Below are positions 1 through 4,748 of a DNA stretch of 7,482 nt, piece by piece (the first letter of the stretch is position 1; every line of letters starts with the position of its first letter). The stretch is from the NCBI GenBank assembly GCA_030612485.1, contig JAUWNS010000116.1, positions 1 through 7,482 of the forward strand. Reading direction: 5' to 3'. The position numbers and the translations under genes are program-made. The notes under the pieces were generated by a model. It saw only the letters and a list, made by a program, of their open reading frames with translations, did no database searches and had not been told where the DNA came from. Source of the stretch: Candidatus Bipolaricaulota bacterium. Lineage in GTDB: Bacteria; Bipolaricaulota; Bipolaricaulia; UBA7950; UBA9294.

Positions 1-482
1 GAGGAGGAGATGAGAATGAACGGCACGCGGCGGACGATCGCCTCCTCCATCCCATGGCAGATCTGCTCCCCCATCACCGACCCCATGCTCCCACCGATGA
101 ACCGGAAATCCATCACCCCGATTACCACTGGTGTTTCCGCGATGGCGGCACTTCCGATAATGATCGCGCTCGCCAGTCCGGTCGCTGCCTGCGCCTCCTC
201 GATCCGCTGAATGTAAGGCTTGCTATCCTCGAAGGAGAGCGGGTCCTCGGCCATGATCGGCTGTGAGATATCCTCGAAGCTCCCCTCGTCGATCAGCGAC
301 TCGATCCGTTCCTTCGCGGTAAGGAAGAAGTACTCCCCGCAGTGTGGGCAGATGTTGTTGTTCTCCCGCACACGACGCTTGAAGACGAGCTCCCCGCACG
401 CCTTGCAGCGCATCCACAGGCTCTCATCGGGCTCCTTCTCCAGGTTGACACGGAAGTAATGCTTATCCTTGAAGATCGCCAT
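1..482 (-). CDS. accD: Acetyl-CoA carboxylase carboxyltransferase subunit beta (partial, N-terminal half)
   Basis: This is the beta subunit of the carboxyltransferase component of acetyl-CoA carboxylase. With AccA it transfers carboxyl from carboxybiotin-BCCP to acetyl-CoA, making malonyl-CoA for fatty-acid synthesis in the cytoplasm. I translated the minus strand from the ATG at 482 and obtained 160 complete codons with no stop before the window edge. The N-terminal zinc ribbon is intact: C26-x2-C29 and C45-x2-C48 (MRCKACG and ICPHCGE). The crotonase-like carboxyltransferase core follows, with the family signature MDFRFIGGSMGSVMGE at about residues 124-139. Family members are about 280-305 residues, so roughly half is present and the C-terminal half lies outside. 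The start is supported by AAGGAG (490-495) seven bases upstream, inside the last codons of the DUF502 gene. Only 4 bp separate the two genes, so they are very probably co-transcribed. The family assignment is close to certain. Confidence 0.96.
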   Translation of the reverse strand, partial: MAIFKDKHYFRVNLEKEPDESLWMRCKACGELVFKRRVRENNNICPHCGEYFFLTAKERIESLIDEGSFEDISQPIMAEDPLSFEDSKPYIQRIEEAQAATGLASAIIIGSAAIAETPVVIGVMDFRFIGGSMGSVMGEQICHGMEEAIVRRVPFILISS

Positions 483-486
483 CTTC

Positions 487-1167
487 TCACTCCTTACGGC
501 GGCGCTTAAATGAACTGAACCGCGGCCGTGTTTCTAACGAAATCTCCCCACCCAGGCTGTCCGGAACCGCCGAACCGCTGGAGACTATCATCGACAGAGC
601 ATCCTCCGCCGGGATATCGAGGTAGGTTAGCAGGCGTTTGGGAATGATCAACATCATACCCGAAAGGGGGTTCGGCGCGGTCGGAGCGTAGACGAGGACG
701 CACTCCTCGCCGAGTTCGTTCTCCAGTATGCCCAGGTGCTCGTTTGTGACAAGCCCGATGATGTTGATCCCGGGTTTGGGGTACTCGAACATGACTACCT
801 TCTGGAAGGACGAGGTCCCTTGATTGAGCAGGGCATTCGTAAACCTCTTTAAGGTCGAGTACATCTTGCGTATTCCAGGAACGGATCCAAAGGCCCGATC
901 CATGTAATACTGGAGGGTACGGCCGAAGAAGTTGCGGGTTACGAAACCGATAAGGAGGATAAGGATCGCGGTCATGTAGATCCCCAGCCCAGGAATCCAT
1001 CGGCCGAGCGCATTCTCTACCATCATCCCGAATGACGTCCGCCTCCCGACAGCTCCGTCGATCAGGTTATAGAGAAACCATACGAGATAGACGGTCGCTC
1101 CAACAGGAATAATAGCCAGAAGCCCGCTGATAAATGTATCCCGCAGATGGCGTAAGACCTTTCTCAT
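487..1167 (-). CDS. DUF502 family membrane protein
   Basis: This 226-residue protein belongs to DUF502, a widespread bacterial inner-membrane family with no established biochemical role in bacteria. A basic N-terminus (MRKVLRHLRD) is followed by a first membrane segment at about residues 12-36 and a second at about 58-78. The soluble part carries the family's hallmarks: SVPGIRKMYSTLKR (95-108), VVMFEYPKPGINIIGLVT (124-141), VYAPTAPNPLSGMMLIIP (159-176) and DIPAEDALSMIVSSG (184-198). The length is normal and the C-terminus is very basic (KRRRKE). The ATG at 1167 has GGAG eight bases upstream. It is the first gene of a leftward unit with accD; its last codons contain the accD ribosome binding site. 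A consensus TATAAT -10 lies upstream on the minus strand at 1217-1222. Family membership is confident; no function can be given from sequence. Confidence 0.92.
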   Translation of the reverse strand: MRKVLRHLRDTFISGLLAIIPVGATVYLVWFLYNLIDGAVGRRTSFGMMVENALGRWIPGLGIYMTAILILLIGFVTRNFFGRTLQYYMDRAFGSVPGIRKMYSTLKRFTNALLNQGTSSFQKVVMFEYPKPGINIIGLVTNEHLGILENELGEECVLVYAPTAPNPLSGMMLIIPKRLLTYLDIPAEDALSMIVSSGSAVPDSLGGEISLETRPRFSSFKRRRKE

Positions 1168-1215
1168 AGGATTTTCTCCAGCACTTGTCCCATTACTCTT
1201 TCCTTCCCATTCCCG

Positions 1216-1224
1216 TATTATAAA
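1216..1224. promoter_or_regulatory. Back-to-back divergent -10 elements between DUF502/accD and the transglycosylase
   Basis: On the minus strand, 1217-1222 reads TATAAT, an exact -10 consensus about 50 bases upstream of the DUF502 ATG. On the plus strand the same bases read TATTAT (1216-1221) or TATAAA (1219-1224), serving the transglycosylase. The core TTATAA (1218-1223) is a palindrome, so one AT-rich island could open for polymerase in both directions. I do not see a good -35 hexamer on either side, so strength and exact start sites are uncertain. Confidence 0.5.
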
Positions 1225-1229
1225 GGATT

Positions 1230-1790
1230 ATGAAAGGGCGAGCACCTTGGAGGAGAAGGATCGAAGTGATCATGCTTCTCGTTTTTCTTCTACTCCTAGG
1301 GATCGGAGTGCTCAAACTCCTCTATCCACTTCGTTACGAGGACGAGATGAAGGCTTGGACAGACAGTTACTCCCTGGATCTGTACCTTGTGGCAGCGGTG
1401 ATCCGCGCGGAGAGCCGTTTCGATCCACACGCCCTCTCACACGCCGGAGCGATCGGTCTTATGCAGATCATCCCCACAACAGGGGAATGGATTGCCGCAC
1501 AGATCGGGGAAGCCGGCTTCACCATAGAAGACCTCTACGATCCAGGGGTCAACATACGCTTTGGGACCTGGTATTTGAGGTACCTCCTTGATATATTCGG
1601 CGATACGGATGTCGTCCTCGCCGCCTATAACGCCGGGCCCTCAAACGCGATCCGCTGGCAAGCGGGAGAGGGGACGATCTTTCCCGAGACCGCACGCTAC
1701 ATCGGCCGGGTAAAGCGAGGGCAGATCGCCTACCGTACCTTCTATGGCCTTCCTTGGCTAGGTCGGCTCCTTCGCGTTATTCCACTCTAA
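1230..1790 (+). CDS. Membrane-anchored lytic transglycosylase (Slt/SLT domain)
   Basis: This enzyme should cleave the MurNAc-GlcNAc bond of peptidoglycan, forming 1,6-anhydroMurNAc ends, on the outer face of the membrane. In the 186-residue reading, a basic head (residues 1-11) and one membrane helix (about 14-32) precede a compact SLT domain. AVIRAESRFDP (56-66) contains the catalytic Glu61. It is followed by GAIGLMQIIPTT (73-84), then the FGTWYLRYLLDIF block (111-123) and VVLAAYNAGP (128-137), which form the family's substrate groove. The size matches minimal SLT-domain proteins without extra binding domains. The start is ambiguous. ATG 1230 gives a good positive-inside anchor, but the plausible -10 at 1216-1224 would make it nearly leaderless. 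In-frame GTG 1266 or ATG 1272 follow a strong GGAGGAGAAGGA (1249-1260). It stands alone, divergent from DUF502/accD, with no clear terminator downstream. Confidence 0.93.
   Translation: MKGRAPWRRRIEVIMLLVFLLLLGIGVLKLLYPLRYEDEMKAWTDSYSLDLYLVAAVIRAESRFDPHALSHAGAIGLMQIIPTTGEWIAAQIGEAGFTIEDLYDPGVNIRFGTWYLRYLLDIFGDTDVVLAAYNAGPSNAIRWQAGEGTIFPETARYIGRVKRGQIAYRTFYGLPWLGRLLRVIPL
1249..1260 (+). promoter_or_regulatory. Possible internal Shine-Dalgarno deciding the transglycosylase start
   Basis: GGAGGAGAAGGA lies ten bases (from GGAGGAG) before an in-frame GTG at 1266, and eleven bases (from AAGGA) before the ATG at 1272. If translation starts at 1230, the same bases encode Trp-Arg-Arg-Arg with AGG, AGA, AGG codons. 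The rest of the gene uses CGN for nearly all arginines, so a ribosome binding site is a reasonable alternative reading. A start at 1266 or 1272 would remove the basic head but keep the membrane helix. Confidence 0.4.
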
Positions 1791-1916
1791 CCGGCCCTCT
1801 CTCAGCTTGGGGTTTGGGGGTTTCTTGTCACTTCAAGTGGGTAGTGAGATCTGATTTCGGTTCGCACGGGACGGATGCCTGTTGCGAAGCAAGACCGGAG
1901 GTCAGAAAGAATTCAC

Positions 1917-1943
1917 CACGAAGAGCACGAAGGACACGAAGGA
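1917..1943. repeat. Three tandem 9-bp units, CACGAAGRR
   Basis: Units are CACGAAGAG (1917-1925), CACGAAGGA (1926-1934) and CACGAAGGA (1935-1943): an exact 9-bp period with two substitutions in the first unit. I recall similar strings from intergenic DNA of several unrelated environmental bacteria, but could not check this. No function is known to me. Confidence 0.85.
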
Positions 1944-1948
1944 GTTCT

Positions 1949-1990
1949 CAGTCATCAGTCTTGAGTCCAGAGTCGTCAGTCCAGGGTCTA
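1949..1990. repeat. Six tandem heptamers of the form SRGTCNN
   Basis: Units are CAGTCAT, CAGTCTT, GAGTCCA, GAGTCGT, CAGTCCA and GGGTCTA. The GTC core recurs exactly every 7 bp, while the last two positions drift. A degenerate seventh unit (GAGTTCT, 1942-1948) directly precedes and overlaps the end of the 9-bp array. A 7-bp period does not preserve a coding frame, and the serine-rich translation it yields is an artefact. The pattern resembles the heptanucleotide short tandem repeats described in cyanobacteria, though the unit sequence differs. Confidence 0.85.
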
Positions 1991-2007
1991 CAAGCTAGAA
2001 ACTGACC

Positions 2008-2063
2008 CTAATCCGTAATCCTTCAATCCCATCTCTGGCCTTATCAATCATTAACCATCACTG
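2008..2063. repeat. Degenerate heptamers, CTAATCC and ATCAATC types
   Basis: CTAATCC (2008-2014) and GTAATCC (2015-2021) are consecutive 7-bp units followed by an 8-bp TTCAATCC (2022-2029). After 13 unrelated bases, ATCAATC (2043-2049), ATTAACC (2050-2056) and ATCACTG (2057-2063) again fall on a 7-bp period. The units are more diverged than in neighbouring arrays, so this call is less secure. Confidence 0.55.
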
Positions 2064-2076
2064 TATTTCCGCTGTT

Positions 2077-2091
2077 CTCTGCGCCTCTGCG
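2077..2091. repeat. CTCTGCG direct repeat with 8-bp spacing
   Basis: CTCTGCG occurs at 2077-2083 and 2085-2091 and is followed by AGAG. The same heptamer returns three times near 2430-2454 with 9-bp spacing. The preceding 10-mer CCGCTGTTCT (2069-2078) also recurs exactly at 2462-2471, so the two ends of the region share parts. Confidence 0.65.
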
Positions 2092-2131
2092 AGAGAATGC
2101 TGTTGATGTTGCTCTTTCTCTCTGTCCTTTC

Positions 2132-2152
2132 TCATCACTCGTCACTCATCAC
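2132..2152. repeat. Three tandem heptamers, TCRTCAC
   Basis: TCATCAC (2132-2138), TCGTCAC (2139-2145) and TCATCAC (2146-2152) form a clean 7-bp array. Read in the same register, the array at 1949-1990 contains TCATCAG and TCGTCAG, differing only in the last base. The two arrays therefore look like members of one heptamer class. Confidence 0.8.
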
Positions 2153-2157
2153 TGTTT

Positions 2158-2175
2158 CACGCCTCTGCGTGAGGC
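2158..2175 (+). other. Small hairpin with two alternative pairings
   Basis: GCCTC (2161-2165) pairs with GAGGC (2171-2175) around TGCGT. Alternatively CACGC (2158-2162) pairs with GCGTG (2167-2171) around CTCT. A TTTT run follows at some distance (2182-2185), so a weak plus-strand terminator is conceivable, but a stem of five pairs is too short to claim it. Confidence 0.4.
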
Positions 2176-2216
2176 ACAAGCTTTTCCTCTCGCCCGCTCG
2201 TTGCACTCACTCAAGC

Positions 2217-2305
2217 CGCAAAGGTCGCCAAGAAAGGCCTTAATTTCAAACATCTTTTTCTCCTTGCCTATTTACGCTTTCCTTTGCGCTCTTGGCGTCT
2301 TTGCG
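2217..2305. repeat. Imperfect inverted repeat with micro-repeat arms
   Basis: The left arm (2217-2233, CGCAAAGGTCGCCAAGA) is the reverse complement of the right arm (2290-2305, TCTTGGCGTCTTTGCG), with one gap and one mismatch. The pairing can continue inward with AAAGG (2233-2237) against CCTTT (2281-2285) across a four-base bulge. The right arm also carries GCG words at 9- and 8-bp spacing. The enclosed sequence is AT-rich and has no gene. It could be a foldback element or two copies of one repeat family in opposite orientation. Confidence 0.65.
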
Positions 2306-2388
2306 AGAGTATAGCTTCGATGATGCCGTGCTGTTCCGCCGAACATGCGCCGGTACGGCAGAATTGAGAGATCGGCAGATTGTGAGGT

Positions 2389-2420
2389 TCAATCACTCAA
2401 TCATTCATTCACTCAACGCT
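2389..2420. repeat. Four tandem 8-bp units of TCAATCAC type
   Basis: Units are TCAATCAC (2389-2396), TCAATCAT (2397-2404), TCATTCAC (2405-2412) and a decayed TCAACGCT (2413-2420). The period is a clean 8 bp, distinct from the 7- and 9-bp arrays nearby. Confidence 0.75.
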
Positions 2421-2429
2421 GCTCTCACT

Positions 2430-2465
2430 CTCTGCGCGCTCCGCGCCCTCTGCGGTGGAAACCGC
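2430..2465. repeat. GC-rich 9-bp array (CTCYGCG x3) ending in a GGAA-loop hairpin
   Basis: CTCTGCG (2430-2436), CTCCGCG (2439-2445) and CTCTGCG (2448-2454) are spaced exactly 9 bp apart. The last unit merges into a perfect five-pair stem, GCGGT (2452-2456) with ACCGC (2461-2465), closed by GGAA, which fits the GNRA tetraloop pattern on the plus strand. No T-run follows on either strand, so it is not a standard terminator for DUF1015. Confidence 0.7.
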
Positions 2466-2502
2466 TGTTCTGTGAGGGGAAAGAGTTCATGTAACAGCCT
2501 AT

Positions 2503-3807
2503 CTAAGAGGGTTTCTTCATCTCCATCTTTGAAAGGACGAGGCCGGTGAGGAGCTTCGGGTAGAAGTCGGTCGACTTCTGCGGCATCTTCTCTCCGTGAT
2601 CGGCGACTCGCTTAACCTCATCAGCGGTTGTGGAGTTAAGAAGGAAAAGGATCTGCTCCTTTCCATCATTCACCATCGCCACCCCGTGTTCAGCATCGAC
2701 CGTATAGGTCACGTTCCGCTGCTCCTCGAGGGCCGCCGCATCGATCCCTAGAAGATTCTCGAGGATCGCTGTGTGGAGAATCGAGACATCGAGCCGTTTG
2801 TAGTCCGTTGATCTGTCACCCGTGATCAATCGATCCATCAGGCCCTCGTCGCGCAGGGTAAGGCTCGCAAAGATTCCATCTGTATAGCAGCCAAAGGTGT
2901 GCCGGGCGTGACCGGCATGAACCGTTCCCTGCCACGTCGCGAAGGAGTCGAAACGCTCCACTTCAAAGTCTTCCTCAGCCTTATCGAGGAAAGAGGCTGC
3001 ATCGTAGTTCGAAAGGCCGTGAACGAGTCTGTTTATCGGACGAATTGACATCCCCGGAAGGTCGATGTTGAACAGGGTCATCATACGTACGTCGAACGAC
3101 TCCGGCGCTGCTTCTGTCCACCCCTTCTCCTCGCAATCGTGCATGTAGTTGACGGCGGTCTCGTAGCGGTGGTGCCCATCGGCGATGTAGAGGTCCTTAT
3201 CGGCAAGAGCGCTCTGTACCGTTTCGATTACCGCAGGATCGGTAACCTGCCACACCCGATGTAGGTTCCCCAGGTCATCAGTCGCTTCGATCGTCGGTGC
3301 AACCCCATCGATTACAGCAGCGAGTGCCTTGTCAGCTTTGCGTTCCGGGTCCGAGTAGAGCATGAAGATATGGCCGAAGTTTCCCTCTGTCGCGCGCATC
3401 AACCGCAGGCGGTCCTCCTTCGGCCCCTTGAGCGTCCTCTCGTGTGCGTGCACCTTCTCCGGTTCGAGCTTGCCGAGGGTGATCACCCCTTTGCGCACGA
3501 GCTGCTCCCCAGCGAAGGTGTACTCCTGGTGATAAACGTAGAGGGAGGGTCTGTCATCACGCACGAGGACCCCTTGTTCCAGCCACTCAGTCAGGTACGC
3601 GGCGGCGCGGGTGTAGACGGTCTCACCGTTATCGTCATCGGTCTTCTTCCCCTTGACGATGCGCACGATGTTCTGCGGGCTCTTCTCGTAGCAGGCCGCC
3701 TGTACATCCTTGTAGATGCGGTCGTAGGGTGGGGAGAACACACTGCTCATATCGTGGACCTTTTCCGGGTTGTAGCGAACACCGCGAAACGGAATGATCT
3801 GTGTCAT
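2503..3807 (-). CDS. DUF1015 family protein (ParB/SerK-like DGHHR motif); possible serine-metabolism enzyme
   Basis: This 434-residue cytoplasmic protein fits DUF1015 (COG4198) over its full length. Family landmarks are SPPYD (25-29), the conserved HERT (122-125), ADGHHRYETA (209-218) and a C-terminal KMPQKSTDFYPKLLTGLVL block (407-425). No signal peptide or membrane segment is visible. The DGHHR motif resembles the phosphate-binding motif of ParB/sulfiredoxin-superfamily proteins, which include an archaeal free-serine kinase (SerK). Some annotations call this family SpoOJ/ParB-related for that reason. It is the last gene of the serine operon. Its ribosome binding site AGGAGG (3813-3818) overlaps the serA stop codon, and the gap is 9 bp. 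I infer a role in serine or phosphoserine conversion from motif plus context, especially as no serB is present here. Family assignment is secure; the function is a hypothesis. Confidence 0.92.
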   Translation of the reverse strand: MTQIIPFRGVRYNPEKVHDMSSVFSPPYDRIYKDVQAACYEKSPQNIVRIVKGKKTDDDNGETVYTRAAAYLTEWLEQGVLVRDDRPSLYVYHQEYTFAGEQLVRKGVITLGKLEPEKVHAHERTLKGPKEDRLRLMRATEGNFGHIFMLYSDPERKADKALAAVIDGVAPTIEATDDLGNLHRVWQVTDPAVIETVQSALADKDLYIADGHHRYETAVNYMHDCEEKGWTEAAPESFDVRMMTLFNIDLPGMSIRPINRLVHGLSNYDAASFLDKAEEDFEVERFDSFATWQGTVHAGHARHTFGCYTDGIFASLTLRDEGLMDRLITGDRSTDYKRLDVSILHTAILENLLGIDAAALEEQRNVTYTVDAEHGVAMVNDGKEQILFLLNSTTADEVKRVADHGEKMPQKSTDFYPKLLTGLVLSKMEMKKPS

Positions 3808-3816
3808 CTTCTCCTC

Positions 3817-4737
3817 CTAGTGGGCCTGCGCGAACTCGATGACGATCTCGGCCGCTTCTGCCCCGACTCGTGACTGTGCCTCAACCGTGGCTGCCCCTAT
3901 GTGCGGGGTGAGGGAGAGGTTCTCCCGGGCGAAGAGAGTGTCGTTCACGTTTGGCGGTTCGGTAGCGAAGACGTCGAGCGCCGCTCCGGCGACCTTCCCG
4001 CTCGCAAGAGCATCGGCGAGGGCAACCTCATCGATTACACCGCCGCGGGCGCAGTTGATGATCCGCACCCCGTCCTTCATCATCGAGAACTCCTCCGCAC
4101 CGATCGTCGCCCCTACCTTGGGGTCGAACGGGATGTGAAGCGAGATGAAATCGCTCTCTTGCAGCAGCTCTTCAAACGGGAGCAGCGTTACAATCTTCGG
4201 GAGGGGGCTCTTCTCGACGAACTTATCGAACGCGATCACCCGCATCCCCAAGGCATGGGCCTTACAAGCGAGGGACTGTCCGATGCGGCCGATCCCCACG
4301 ATCCCAAGCGTCTTCCCATCGATCTCTACCCCTTTAAGCTTCTTCTTCTCCCACTTCCCGCTCTTCAATGAGACCGTTCCCCGTCCGATGTGGCGGGCCA
4401 GTGAGATGATGTGCCCAAGAGCCAGTTCGGCGACGGAGTTAGAGCTTGCCGCTGGTGTATTCCGTACCTCGATTCCCTTTCCTTTGGCATAGGGAACATC
4501 GACGTTATCGAGGCCCACACCGGCGCGGACGATCAGTTTGAGGTCGGTCGCGCAATCGATGATCTCCGCTCGCAGTTTGGTCGCGCTGCGGATGACGATC
4601 GCATCGTAATTTGCGATCTCGCTCTTCAACTGCTCGACGGAGAGATCGGTCTTCTCGTCGAGCCTCAACCCTGCCTCGCGCATCGCAGCGACCGCGCTCT
4701 GCGCCAATGGATCCGATACCAATACCCGGAACGCCAT
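3817..4737 (-). CDS. serA: D-3-phosphoglycerate dehydrogenase, short form without ACT domain
   Basis: This NAD-dependent enzyme of the D-isomer 2-hydroxyacid dehydrogenase family should oxidise 3-phosphoglycerate to phosphohydroxypyruvate, opening the phosphorylated serine pathway. In its 306 residues the split substrate domain (RAGVGLDNVD, 71-80) surrounds the nucleotide-binding fold. The dinucleotide motif is G148-x-G150-x-x-G153 (GIGRIG), and Asp171 ends the next strand, which favours NAD over NADP. The catalytic triad is intact: Arg231 (NCARGG), Glu260 (ATEPP) and His279 (TPHIGA). It ends just after the catalytic core, so the intervening and ACT regulatory domains of longer SerA forms are missing and serine feedback by that route is unlikely. 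It follows the aminotransferase by 11 bp; AAGGAGGT (4743-4750) overlaps that gene's stop and lies five bases before the ATG. Another 2-hydroxyacid dehydrogenase, such as hydroxypyruvate or glyoxylate reductase, is possible, but the context favours serA. Confidence 0.9.
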   Translation of the reverse strand: MAFRVLVSDPLAQSAVAAMREAGLRLDEKTDLSVEQLKSEIANYDAIVIRSATKLRAEIIDCATDLKLIVRAGVGLDNVDVPYAKGKGIEVRNTPAASSNSVAELALGHIISLARHIGRGTVSLKSGKWEKKKLKGVEIDGKTLGIVGIGRIGQSLACKAHALGMRVIAFDKFVEKSPLPKIVTLLPFEELLQESDFISLHIPFDPKVGATIGAEEFSMMKDGVRIINCARGGVIDEVALADALASGKVAGAALDVFATEPPNVNDTLFARENLSLTPHIGAATVEAQSRVGAEAAEIVIEFAQAH

Positions 4738-4748
4738 CTCTAACCTCC

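Larger units (their letters stand above)
1791..2502. other. Gene-free convergent intergenic region made of micro-repeat patches
   Basis: This stretch of about 710 bp lies between the 3' ends of the transglycosylase and DUF1015. I find no credible gene in it: open frames are short, low in complexity and without ribosome binding sites. No RNA gene is recognisable. From left to right it holds a short palindrome (CACTT-C-AAGTG, 1829-1839), a 9-bp array, a 7-bp array, CTAATCC-type and ATCAATC-type heptads, CTCTGCG repeats, a second 7-bp array, a small hairpin, a long imperfect inverted repeat, an 8-bp array and a GC-rich 9-bp array ending in a hairpin. No classic hairpin plus T-run terminator is clear for either flanking gene. 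Confidence 0.8.

Noticed and set aside
506..1000. A 164-codon minus-strand open frame overlapping DUF502 in another frame
   Set aside because: The DUF502 frame matches its family over the full length; this one has no recognisable features.
1859..1903. Terminator hairpin for the transglycosylase (TTCGCA/TGCGAA, 1861-1888, and GACC-GGA-GGTC, 1893-1903)
   Set aside because: Stems of only 4-6 pairs, a 16-base loop in the first, and no T-run after either.
1754..2005. An 83-codon plus-strand open frame running from the transglycosylase into the repeat region
   Set aside because: It overlaps the end of the real gene, has no ribosome binding site and its serine-rich tail is just the translated heptamer array.
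1917..2465. A CRISPR array
   Set aside because: Units are 7-9 bp, directly abutting and degenerate, with no constant repeat of 24-40 bp, no spacers and no cas genes in the window.
1791..2502. A decayed insertion sequence or pseudogene
   Set aside because: No transposase fragment or matching terminal repeats with target duplication could be read; the sequence is short repeats rather than a broken gene.
2292..2549. An 85-codon plus-strand open frame in the repeat region
   Set aside because: It is built from the 8- and 9-bp repeats, runs into DUF1015 on the other strand and resembles no family I know.
3370..4371. Long plus-strand open frames opposite DUF1015 and serA
   Set aside because: They are antisense shadows of two well-supported genes; the codon bias of the real strand keeps the opposite frames open.
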